From contig WEDG01005137.1 in the NCBI GenBank assembly GCA_017591395.1, positions 1-64,000 on the forward strand: DNA of 64,000 nucleotides, read 5' to 3'. Origin of the DNA: Schistocephalus solidus (Eukaryota; Platyhelminthes; Cestoda; Diphyllobothriidea; Diphyllobothriidae). Position numbers and translations under genes: made by a program. The notes below the pieces were generated by a model. That model saw only the letters and a list, made by a program, of their open reading frames with translations. It ran no database searches and had not been told where the DNA came from. Of this stretch, positions 22,358 through 31,949 are shown piece after piece (within the stretch, counting starts at the first letter, position 1; every line of letters starts with the position of its first letter).

Positions 22358-22413
22358 GCTTTATTCGTCTGAGCTTTCGAACTCTTACTGGAGTCCATCG
22401 TCAGTGATAAAAC
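22358..22413 (-). ncRNA. hammerhead ribozyme-like motif, PLE family B, left copy
   Basis: On the minus strand: stem-I strand GTTTTATCA, core CUGACGA (22,404-22,398), stem II GGACUC/GAGUUC closing loop CAGUAA, core GAAA (22,378-22,375), a minimal palindromic stem III (AGCU) and C17 at 22,371. The stem-I return strand carries a 4-nt bulge (CGAA). All core positions match CUGANGA...GAAA...UH. Deviations are an extra U between A9 and stem II and an A-A mismatch at the base of stem I in this copy. Hammerheads with very short stem III are an established feature of Penelope-like elements; activity here is inferred, not shown. Confidence 0.65.
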
Positions 22414-22439
22414 AGCAACATAAACGAGTAACATTTATA

Positions 22440-22453
22440 GGGGGGGGGGGGGA
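22440..22453. repeat. poly-G run
   Basis: About 13 consecutive G residues interrupt the 3' region of the minus-strand PLE copy at a place where the other copy of the family (49,041 on the minus strand) has only GGGAG. Confidence 0.9.
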
Positions 22454-22489
22454 GGTAGGGGCCAATCAGACACCAGTGGCGCCAGTCCG

Positions 22490-22919
22490 GAGGTGACTAC
22501 GCAGGGCCCTGTATGCCGGCGCCAAATCGGTTAACCGAGTTCTCATCGGAGGCCCAGGCTTCAATCAATTCTCGGCTTGTCTTGCATATGGCGTGGGTAA
22601 TTATCTTTTTGGCTGCAAAGTAAAACTCGTGACCCGTTTCGTAGGTGTGGGCAGGCACTTGCGATTAACCGTCACCCCGTCTCAAAGCAAGCTTATGCTC
22701 GTGTATGCGTGATCTAAGCATACGTCCAGTCTGTCCTATGTAGTTAGAGGAACAGTTTTGACACAGGATGCGATACACTACCCCCGACTGCTCATTAGGA
22801 TTTAATCTTTCCTTTATTCTCATGACCTTACTGCGCATGGTAGCTTTGGGTCGGTATGCAATTCTAACACCAAGTCCCGCAACAATGCGCTCATTGCAGC
22901 AACCCTGTGGAAAAAGCAC
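22490..22919 (-). pseudogene. PLE family B C-terminal region, left (minus) copy
   Basis: The frame 22,919-22,665 reads VAGLGVRIAYRPKATMRSKV, then EQSGVVYRILCQNCSSNYIG QTGRMLRSRIHEHKLALRRGD (one continuous run). This is a GIY-YIG-type nuclease core (VVYRI...NYIGQTGR..SRIHEH) with a CxxC knuckle before it, as in Penelope-like elements. After a frame change the tail with GHEFYFAAKKIITHA-like residues continues to about 22,490. It ends upstream at the palindrome centre, so the RT part is absent. Confidence 0.8.
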
Positions 22920-23545
22920 GCGAGGTCCATTACCTCCGTGACCAGTTTATGCGGAACGGCTTTTCGAACTCGTTCATAAGTCTATGCCTACGTGTTCGCT
23001 TTCGGAGGACTCAACCAGAACCAACCCCTACGGTATGGCATGCGATGCCATACATCAAAGACGTGTCAGAAGCGACTGAGCGCACTGTTGCGGGACTTGG
23101 TGTCGGAATTGCACACCAACCCAAAGCTACCATTCGCAGTAAGGTCATGAGAATCAAGGACAAATTAAATCCGTATGAGCAGTCGGGGGTAGTGTATCGC
23201 ATCCCGTGCCAAAACTGTTCCTGTAACTACACAGGACAGACTGGACGTATGCTTGGATCGCGCATACACGAGCGTAAGCTTGCTGTGAGACAGGGTGACG
23301 GTTTATCGCAAGGGCCTGTCAACACCTACGAAACGGGTCACGAGTTTAACTTCTCAGCCTCGAAGATAATCGCCCACGCCAGACGCAAGACAAGCCAAGA
23401 ATTGATTGAAGCCTGGGCCTCGATGAAACTCGGTAATCGAGTGGCACTCGGCATCAGAGCCCTGCGTCTCCCGACTGGGACTACTCTGTCTGATGACCCG
23501 CTCCCCTATAAATTGTACTCGTTGATGTTACTGTTTTATCTCTGA
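22907..23545 (+). pseudogene. PLE family B C-terminal region with GIY-YIG domain, right (plus) copy
   Basis: An open 212-codon frame that starts at the palindrome centre. Its order is: a basic region (REVHYLRDQFMRNGFSNSFI), a linker (WHAMPYIKDVSEATERTVAG), SGVVYRIPCQNCSCNYTGQT then GRMLGSRIHERKLAV (GIY-YIG core with catalytic-type Arg and Glu/His region), and GHEFNFSASKIIAHARRKTS. The family function is the endonuclease that opens target DNA for reverse transcription. The reverse-transcriptase domain that should precede it is missing, so this is a 5'-truncated remnant despite being open. Codons at the end (after about residue 165) differ from the 49-kb copy, suggesting a frame change. Confidence 0.82.
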
Positions 23546-23588
23546 TGGTGGATTCCAGTAAGAGTTCGAAAGCTCAGACGAATAAAGC
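23533..23588 (+). ncRNA. hammerhead ribozyme-like motif, PLE family B, right copy
   Basis: Plus strand: stem-I strand GTTTTATCT (23,533-23,541), core CUGAUGG (23,542-23,548; A9 replaced by G), stem II GGAUUC/GAGUUC with loop CAGUAA, GAAA at 23,568-23,571, AGCU as minimal stem III, C17 at 23,575. The stem-I return strand 23,576-23,588 has the CGAA bulge. The stem-I base pair U-A is intact here, but the A9 change should weaken or abolish cleavage. Confidence 0.6.
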
Positions 23589-23603
23589 CATGATTCTGCT
23601 GAA

Positions 23604-23638
23604 CGAAAAACATTCTTCTTCTTCTTTCTTCTTCTTCA
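23604..23638 (+). repeat. TTC-rich 3' tail of PLE
   Basis: (TTC)n-like run immediately after the conserved PLE 3' end. The left copy has the equivalent, less pure run at 22,320-22,337 on the other strand. Confidence 0.85.
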
Positions 23639-23640
23639 CT

Positions 23641-25509
23641 CAATTCATTTTGGTCAGTTTCTGATTTACAAGCAAGTCATTGATAATTTGCGCATATTTA
23701 GGAGTCATCTGGCCTACAAGTTGTCTCATAGCTGCCTAGTTTGTCGGCAATCCTTGGTAAGAATCTAGATTACGTAGTAATGCAAAGTGTGCCTTGTTTG
23801 ATTTATCTCGTTATCGAAAGTTGTGGAAGCATTTGCGTACAAACGAAGAGCTCTTGAACGTACTGCTTTAAGAGGTCGAGTTCTCAAATGCTTATACGAG
23901 TATTGTCACTGAACTTTAAATGTACCAATTTATAAATAACGAAGAGGCATAATATATATTTGCTACAGGCTCAAGATTACACCATATTAAAATGCACCTA
24001 TCCGTCACTTAATGTTCCACATTCTCAAGGATAGTACGGGCATATCAAGAAGTTCAGGCAAAGTCAATCTCAGCAACTCACTCTCCAGATGACTGATTTT
24101 GTCTCGCACAGAAATGTAAAGCTATCACTTAATTCACTGCATTGAAATGAGACCTCTTCGGTTCTCCGTTAGGTGAACAAGCGACTCAGGACACGTCCCG
24201 CGACCTTAAGGCCACAGTGGTGGTTAGGGTTTGACTGTTTCCGTGACCGATATGCAGGATCGGACTTTGACCAATAATGCAAATTTTGCACCTCTCCATG
24301 GGCGTCGTCAGCACGCGATCCGATTCGGACTAAGTTCGCCAGAATATTTAGGCCAGGGTTTCGTTTACCGTTTCTCACATTTGGTAGGGAGATGAGAGTA
24401 GATAATAAATAGCTGCAGATCCAAGTAAAAGTTAAGTGTCCCGAAAATAAGTTAGTATACGTCTCCCTTTGCTAAGCTTACGTCCCCCATTAACATAAAT
24501 AGTGGAGATGATAACTTACTACCATATGATATCTGAAAATACGAGCCGTATCGGTAGCCACTGTACTTGATTCTGTCTCTCAACGCCATCCAGTTTTTCC
24601 TGTTTTCCGCTTTTAACCAAAAGTTATGTTACGAGTGCCGATGTGCTTCGTTGAACTTATCGGTGTTCCTTAAGCCTCACGTCGTGATTCTACTAATATT
24701 ATACTAGAGGCTACGGCTTTTGCTTGGGTGGAAGACTACTTGAATTAGCCTGGGCCGCTTCCGGTATTGCATACCGCACTCTCCATAAGAGGTTTTCTTT
24801 GGGAGTGGGGAGAGAAGGTGGGGATTAGTTCAGGGATTAACAAGTATGAAGACAGACACACCGAAGTTCATCATATATTTTAGCCCGCCAGTCAAGGGCG
24901 GTTACCGAGATGTATCCGTCATACTGAACACTGCTTTGTGGACATACGGGCAAGAGATGAGTGATGGGACCGGGTGACGTAGTGTAGCGGCCAAAGGCGT
25001 TGAGGAAGGCACATACCGATTAATGTAATGCATTGGAGAGATTTCAATGGGAAATGGCTGAACAGGATCATTAGATAGGCTGGCTTGTATGCACAGACAG
25101 TCAGAATATGGAACAAGCAATCGTACGATAAAGATATACTAACGATGAATAATCTAGAGAGAAGTTACAAAAGTATAGTGTGTAAGAAAATGTGCAATGC
25201 TACAAAGTTCTACGATCTGTCTCGATAGAGGGGGGCAGCGACATGTCGGCTGAACAACCGGCAGGGAGTGAAGCGCTGTAGGCAACGGCGGGGAAGGGTC
25301 ATGAGTGCTGTCGAGAGACGATGAGAGTGAGAGCGTTACAGCGAGCGATGCACGAAGAGGTGTCAGTGGATACGAGGGATGGGACGCCGACCATCTTCAC
25401 CGATACGCGATTACACCTTCTCCATCCCAGATCGCGCCAAAAGTGCTTTCAGTCCATTTGAACAATTTTGTTGGTCGTTACAGTCGAAGTATGTACCAGG
25501 TCCACCTAT
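23641..25509. other. AT-rich spacer, no supported gene
   Basis: Open frames at 24,169-24,378 and 24,902-25,120 (minus) carry no recognisable motif. No repeat structure was noted until the LINE tail at about 25,510. Confidence 0.5.
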
Positions 25510-26373
25510 AATTGGTGACAGTTCGACCATCGTTTGGACGAGGTCCACCGTATGCTCCACACCAGGTGGTGCAGGGACGGTGACTTGCGCGTGAATTAGT
25601 TTTAAGTGATAATAGCCTTGCGCTGCAGCTACCGCACTCTCTCCTCCTCCCCCCACCTGAGCCCGATGTCAAGACAGAGTCAAAAAGACCGGAGATGGGA
25701 GAGGGCGCAGGTGGCTGGCGTGGCCGGAGCCGCCCATGGGCGTACCACCACACCTGGCTCGGATCCCACAGAGTGGGAGTGCCATAAAGGCCACATTAAG
25801 AAGGAGCCATTGCAGCCTGACTCTCAGTCCGCCAGTCAGCCACTACACACGATTGGGCTGACCAGGCGGTACGAGTTATCCCGTCAGTTGGCAACCTTCC
25901 AAGCCACGGCTTTTAGCGCACCGTGATAGTTTCAAGCGCGTCAGATTGTTTCTAGTGAGGAAAATGCACTGAGCTGTCGACCTCACTCTCTCCCCCACCC
26001 CCACCATCAGACCACTGTCCGAGCCGGTCAGTTGCCTGATGTGGGAGTGGGCGCATTGGCTGACGGATCGGCGTACCCGTCTTCGCACGCCACAGCACGA
26101 TCTGGCCCCCATAACGCACACACCAGGATTTACTTACTCAGGGGATATGGAGGAGCCATCGCCGTCTGACTCCCAGTCCACTGGTCAGCCACTAAACACA
26201 CACAGAACATACACTGAGCCGACGGCGTGGTCTAATGGAAGCGTCAGATTGGTAGCCTTCCTAGCCACGGTTTCGAGGAAACCGTGATATACTCTGGTAA
26301 ATGGTGATTGTGAGGGTGTTGTCGATGTATTGGTGTAGGTAGTGGGCGATGATGTAGCTTAGCCTCCGGTGGT
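25510..26373 (-). repeat. 3' region of LINE copy C: two tandem ~361-bp units with palindromes
   Basis: Palindromes at 26,266-26,286 (CACGGTTTC GAG GAAACCGTG, nine perfect base pairs around a 3-nt loop) and 25,905-25,925 (CACGGC...). After each palindrome the blocks recur in the same order (CTTCCxAGCC, GACTCxCAGTCC, GGAGCCATxGC). The tail includes GGTGCAGGGACGGTGACTTG near 25,567-25,586. Confidence 0.88.
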
Positions 26374-27180
26374 TTACTGCAGGTTGTCGTGGAGGCGCAT
26401 GTGTCCTAATAGGCCTATGCGGTGTGTAAATGTGCGGGAGCAGTGAGGGCAGTGAAGGCGGGCACGTTGACTGTATTTCGGAGTCCCAGGCACTGGTTCA
26501 CCAGCCTCCGTGCGATGGATTCGCAGGTGAATGACCAGGCCGATGCGTGAGTTGAATTTGCGGGCGCAGTGTGGGCAGGAGAAATCGGTAGAGGCTGGGG
26601 GATGTCATTCATGGTAGTAGGGGTGGCAGTGGCTCTAAGAATGCCAGGAGCGGAGGGTGTGCATGATGTATCGGTGTTGTCGGCATTGCGGTGAATTCCG
26701 TTGTCATGGATGTGCATGTGACCGAATAGGCCCATGCGATGTGTGAATGCGCGAGGACAGTGAGGGCAGTGGAGGCGGCGATCTCTGCTGTGTGTGTGTG
26801 TGCTCCGGGCACTGGCTCACCAGTCTCGGTACGATGGATTCGCAAGTGACCGACCAGGTCAATGCGTGAGGTGAATGTGCGGTCGCATTGAGGACAGCTT
26901 AGGAGAGATTCCCCATCGCTGATGGTGGTGGTGGTAGTGAAGGCGGTGGTGGTTGCAGTGGTGGGGGTAACAGGCGATGAGTAGAGGGATGTGGTCTCTA
27001 TGATGGTGGGAGTAATGGAATTGATGCCAGGAGTGAGGGTAAGGGAGTCAGAAGGAGGATTGGCAGAATTCGACGTAGAAGTTGGAATTGTCTGATTGTT
27101 GGTGCATTGCGTCCGAAGATGTCCAACCAGGCCGATTCTCGCGCGGAAGATGCGTTGACTTGATAATACCGTGGCCGCGC
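26374..27180 (-). pseudogene. C2H2 zinc-finger C-terminus of LINE copy C
   Basis: Minus strand, ending in TAA at 26,374. It encodes the finger series of the family: FRARIGLVGHLRTQC near 27,140, a Ser/Thr/Pro-rich linker, CPQCDRTFTSRIDLVGHLR near 26,880, TETGEPVPG, CPRAFTHRMGLFGHMHIH near 26,740, CPHCARKFNSRIGLVIHLR near 26,560, and a last CPHCSRTFTHRIGLLGHMRL before HDNL and the stop. Two frames are needed (breaks in the 26,600-26,850 region). The fingers come in alternating SRIGLVGHLR and THRMGLFGHM types, as if a two-finger unit had been duplicated. Confidence 0.88.
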
Positions 27181-27185
27181 CTGCA

Positions 27186-30100
27186 CTAAGAGGCCTAGCT
27201 GGTGCTACTTGCGGTACATCTTCATGCGTAAAAAATTTACTGACAGCTTAGCTGTGGTAGGATATCCTTGTCAGTGTTATGTTCTTTGTTGTTCATTCGG
27301 TCAAATCGACGCATCTTCATTGGCCGTGGAGTCGGTGAACGATCTCATGAAATGTGAACGAATATTCCGGAATGCATTTTTGAGTAGAAAAGGTTACCTA
27401 AGTTTGGTTCTATCATCGACCATCGTGCGACACAATTCCATAGTATTTTAGATGCGCCAGGATGCTGGCTTTTGAATGTACGTCTTTTCGGACATCTTCA
27501 AAAACTGGATTTGGTACAAATTACGTCTTAATTAGTAAGCACTTTTTCTATTGATCTGCGAGGTCCTTCTAACTTCACATATTTTTTATAGAAAATCTGC
27601 TCATAATATCTCTTTCTGGGCTCACTTAATAGCAAACCATATCTTTTGCAAACCTTAAAGTAGAAGAACGGTTATTTTCGTTTTTACGAAAATTTTCAAT
27701 CATGCGATTTTTTAAGGCCTACAATGTCTATTAAAATCGCATCGTATCTGTTCGTTTAGTAATGGGTCCCAAGAGTTATACAACATACTCCACATCCTCT
27801 GCAAATTTTTATGAGCACTATATGTTGTCTTCTTAATGAAATAGAGAATGCATTTTATTATTTACCCTGAAAGCATCCAGCATGTAAACTGCAAACCATA
27901 AAAGAAAATGTGACAGCAGATTGGGCTCTGAATTATTCGAGAATGGGAAAACTTGTGATATCCAAACCTACCTTTCCTTTGAATATAAAACTTAAGACGT
28001 GATTTGCTATCAAATGGGTATAAAAAGTATTTTTTGAGCCTTTTTTCTGGAAACTAGATTTGCATTTATAAGGGCCTCAAAAATTCAATACAAAAACACA
28101 TTCCTTTTAAGTGGCCTGGTGCGCTTTTCACAGACAGTTGAGAAGAAATTGATTCAAAAGCTGGTGCCCTGGTGTATCTGGAACATTATGGGATTACGTT
28201 GCGCGATGGTCTGTATTACAACCCTACTTAAGTAATCTTTACTTATCGAAAACATATTTCAGAATCTTTGATAACATTTCATGAGATCGGTCACTGACCG
28301 TATGGCTACAAGGTGGGTTCCCGCCCACGGTACCTCTGTCAATTTACTCCTCATACATACGCACACAGAAACATTGTGAGCGCAATTTACACCGCCTTCT
28401 TCTCCAACCTTAACAGTGCCTAACAGACTTACCCCTGTCTTTGCCTGTTCTCATAAAATGGTGTGCACCGAAACTTGCAACCGGGACCGAAACTTTAAAA
28501 TACGTATTTAAGTAAGAGACTTTACTTAAAATGACATTCACCATTGAGAGAATTACATACAGTCGAAATTTCGCCCACAGCTCAGTGTTTGTACCCTTGA
28601 AGTAAAAAATTACTTCGAACTTCATGCCTTATTTCGGTTTTAAAAGTTCAATAACCCATATCTTCCTATGTCTTCCAAATTACAGACCATGAGTTTTGTG
28701 ACGAATCCATCGATTTCGTCATGCCTTTATAAAGGGCGTTTTCTGGTTCTCATAAAACTAAAATAAATATAATCCATTTATTTATTCCCTAAGTGGTATT
28801 AATGAACCTGCGAACATCGGGCTGCACGAGCAATCAAGAAAGCGTTTCAAAAGGACTCATTATTGTAAACTTATAGCTGAAAATACCCTTCTTTCAAGAG
28901 AATATTCTATTAAGGCTCAATTTCCTACTAAAAGAATAGGCGAAATGCATTTGTTACCATTTTCTTGGGGTCATGACGAAACTAGCACAAGCTCGTAAAA
29001 CGATTTCAAAGTAATTAAACAGCGATTCTTTATTAAATATATGCGACGGGAACCGTCAATATCACGAGTGGTGCATCGGTGCCAAGCATGTTAATCTGTT
29101 TATAATAAAGCGAACATGTACTGAATCTACCTTTTTCCTTCTTCACATCCCTAGTGCATTCCGATGGCAAGACAAAGTCAGGATATCCAGAGGTAGGTGT
29201 GAGAGCAATGGCCGCAAGAGATAAAAGGGCAAAGAATGCTGATGTAACCCTACTAACCGGCAACTGACTTTGGTACCACCATTCTAATGAATAAAATCGA
29301 TAGATATACGTTTAATACGGGAATGGTTGCGATGGGGGTAGGGCAGCTTAACGGGCGGTAATGCGTTAGTAATGAAGGGAAATTTATATGCACACCGTCA
29401 TCGTTCACGTGAACTGGTTTTTAATATTTAATTATACCGTATTACACGCCTACCTTCAAGCCAACCTAACCATAACCCTATCCATTATGTTCGTAAGGGT
29501 TAGCATCCACTGTGGGTTAGCAGGGGCGTGCAAGCATTCGATGCTACTAAAATTCCTACAACACGTGTCGCGCGACCTGACTCTACGTGCCAGGCTGCAG
29601 CTCTGATGGGTCTCCGCGCACATGTGAACTAGAATGTCATATACATACTGCATTCTGGCTCCAGTTCCAAGGGGTGGTGTTATGCTTTTAATTGGCATTC
29701 TTCCAAGTGGTTATTGTTAACTCATCGTGCTGGCTTCAGGACGCGCTGGGTTGTGTGTATCGAAAAACGTATGTCATAGCTCCAAGCTAGGTAGACCTCT
29801 GTCTTCCTACTCCCATCCTCCGGTAGACTATCCGAAATGGATGTCGCTGTTGATGTTGTGCAATTGTTTCATCAGCAAGTACCCCACACGTGCTGCTTCC
29901 TCACATCAAATGGCCAAATTTCACTAAAATCGCAGTTCGCCCGGGAGTGATATGTGAACATGTCCACATATGATACATTGCCGGTCACAAGTTCATTTTA
30001 TTTGCATCGCATATTTGCTAATTGAGTACTGCAGGGTATTTTTTGTTCGTTGACAACGATACGTGTATGATAGAATAGACCCACACGGCCTGCATGAGAT

Positions 30101-30289
30101 TATGTGCGTGAGTGATTCCCAGTGGTGTAAGAGGGACTTAGAATGTTCTGTTTTATTGAACATAATCATGCATACATACATGACCGGATAGACGTATGAT
30201 CGCTCAGGGACATCAAGGGCAGGTAAGGCAGGCGTGATGGGTGTTGTACTGGGCCCCCTGACTGTGTTTCTGTGGCAGCCTAGCTGGTG
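27186..30289. other. AT-rich spacer, no supported gene
   Basis: The longest featureless stretch in the left half. AT content is markedly higher than in the flanking LINE copies. No open frame with a recognisable motif was found; a hydrophobic frame at 29,033-29,263 (minus) lacks an ATG and is not called. Confidence 0.5.
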
Positions 30290-30560
30290 ATAGGTAGCCC
30301 TTGTCGACCGTCGTTTCCGACGATGTCCAGTGTGTGCCTCACAGCAGGATGAGTGTGGTGACGGTAACTTGGGTGAATTATGTTATGAGAATAGAAGGCT
30401 TGCGCGCCATCTACCGCACTTGCTTCCTTACCCACCTGTTTTTCGGTGTCAAAACAGAACCAAGAATACCGGGAGCGCGTTCGTGCGCAGGTGACTGGCA
30501 CGACGTAATTCAGCACCTAGGTATGTCATCTCACCCGGGGTGTAGGGGTACTAGTTAGGG
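30290..30560 (-). repeat. isolated 3' tail of an RTE-like zinc-finger LINE
   Basis: The plus strand carries the family tail in minus orientation: GACCGTCGTTTCCGACGATG, a GTGGTGACGGTAACTTG block, GCTTGCGCGCCATCTACCGC and a CACCTGTTTTTCGGTGTCAA block. These are equivalent to 25,525-25,690 and to the reverse complement of 35,740-35,910. It abuts the 5' end of copy D in the opposite orientation. More diverged than C and D. Confidence 0.75.
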
Positions 30561-31124
30561 GTAGCACGACACAGATAGCCTTTGGTCGCTTCATTTGTCT
30601 CGTATAGGTGGTGAATGCTCCTGTGGCCGCCTCTAACTGGTACCCAACTCTCACCTGTGGCTCCTTGAAGTTGGGTTCTTCCCAGCGGGCACACCTCGGG
30701 CAACCGTCACTATCGGCGGGCTAAACCAGGTGACGGTCCATGGTGTTGTGTGTGCCTCCACACCCGGTATGTCTGAATCCCGAACTTTCCACCTCTCCCC
30801 TCTCAAAAAGGCCTTCGGTGTGGGTGACAGCAACCCCGTAGGCGGCCCAGGCTAACTCGGGTCGTTCTCCCACTAAAACAAAACCGTGACATAAAGTGGA
30901 GCTCGGCAGCCGTCTGGGATGTCCGAGCAGCCCTATTTAGGGACAGCACTGCTTGCCTCCTCGCGGAGGAAGGGGCTAGAAAAGGTGCCCTAAACAAATG
31001 CTGGTTATCACGTCTTCTGCAACCGGCCGCGGCTCGCAGATCGCAAAATACGCGGTCGTAAAACTCAAACAAACAACGATGCCCCCGTCCCAATCCCCCT
31101 CGCCATACCCTCCAGGCTGCTCGG

Positions 31125-31912
31125 GTGATTCCAATCACACTAGTAGCCTGGAATGTTCGTTCCCTTTTAGACAATCCTAGGAGTAACCGGCCGGAACGGA
31201 GGACGGCGCTTGTCGCTCGGGAACTGGCGCGCTACAAGGTGGACATTGCTGTTCTCAGCGAGACCCGATTCTCTGAGCAGGGTCAGCTGGAGGATGTGGG
31301 TACCGGCTACACCTTCTTCTGGAGCGGCCGGCCAAAGGCAGATCAACGCGACGCTGGTGTCGCCTTTGCCATCCGGAACGACATCGTGGGACGTCTGCCA
31401 TGTCTGCCGCAGGGTATCAATGATTGCCTGATGAGCCTCCGTCTACCTCTTCGTAGAGACAAATTCACCATTATCATCAGCGCCTACGCACCCCAATGAC
31501 GAGCTCTGATACGGCGAAGGACAAATTCTACGAGGACCTGCACGCCCTGCTGGCGACTGTGCCGAAGGTAGACAAGTTAATTGTCCTTAGTAACTTCAAC
31601 GCCCACGTCGGGACGGACCACGCTGCCTGGCAGGGAGTGCTGGGTCCCCACGGTCTCGGTAGCTGCAACGATAACTGCCTCCTTTTTCTGCGAACGTGTG
31701 CTGAACACCGTCTCCTGCTGACCAACATCTTCTTCCGCCTTCCGACGCGGGAGAAGGCCACGTGGATGCACCCTCGGTCGCGGCGCTGCCACCTGCTGGA
31801 CTATGTTCTCGTCCGGAGGCGAGATCGACAGGACATGCTGGTAACCAAGGCGATCCGCGATGCCGATGGTTGGACAGATCATCGCCTCGTCATCTCCCAG
31901 GTGAGGCTCTGA
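31125..31912 (+). pseudogene. APE-type endonuclease domain of LINE copy D
   Basis: The first frame (31,125-31,499) reads VAWNVRSLLDN, VDIAVLSETRFSEQGQLE, TFFWSGRPKADQRDAG and IIISAYAPQ, then stops. The second frame (31,496-31,912) continues [53 protein letters not shown] and [10 protein letters not shown]. Catalytic Glu (SETRF) and the SDH-type His (TDHRLV) are present. The essential GDFN motif is SNFN (codons 31,589-31,594, GGT-GAC to AGT-AAC if compared with the family), so the Asp is lost. One frameshift lies near 31,497. The enzyme would have nicked target DNA for target-primed reverse transcription. Confidence 0.9.
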
Positions 31913-31949
31913 CTGCAACCCAACGAAGGCCCCAAGGTAATCGGCCGCC

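Larger units (their letters stand above)
22330..23640. mobile_element. Penelope-like element (family B), head-to-head palindromic pair
   Basis: Two copies of the 3' part of one Penelope-like element face away from each other from a centre at about 22,915. One reads minus from ~22,915 to ~22,330, the other plus from ~22,910 to ~23,640. Both encode the same C-terminal GIY-YIG region. Both end in the same 3' terminal sequence (TTCGAAAGCTCAGACGAATA, then AACGAAAAACATTC-like), with a hammerhead-like fold and a TTC-rich tail. Inverted partial copies of this kind are a known outcome of Penelope integration. Confidence 0.85.
25510..27185 (-). mobile_element. RTE-like zinc-finger LINE, copy C (zinc fingers plus 3' region)
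   Basis: Minus-strand copy truncated just upstream of the first zinc finger (about 27,185). It is very similar to copy D at 34,240-35,925 in reverse, including the linker, five fingers and the two ~361-bp 3' units. The 3' terminus is about 25,510, where copy D ends in ATGGTCGAACTGTC and this copy begins (plus strand) GACAGTTCGACCAT. Confidence 0.92.

Noticed and set aside
25980..26060. CTGATG-containing stretch in the LINE 3' region tested as a possible hammerhead
   Set aside because: It reads CCTGATGTGGG; the A9 position and a matching GAAA with stems are missing.
29033..29263. Minus-strand frame with a signal-peptide-like hydrophobic stretch (TSAFFALLSLAAIALTPTSG) followed by a Cys
   Set aside because: The frame starts with TTG, has no ATG and no family match; it may be chance in AT-rich DNA. 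It could be an internal exon, but nothing supports that.
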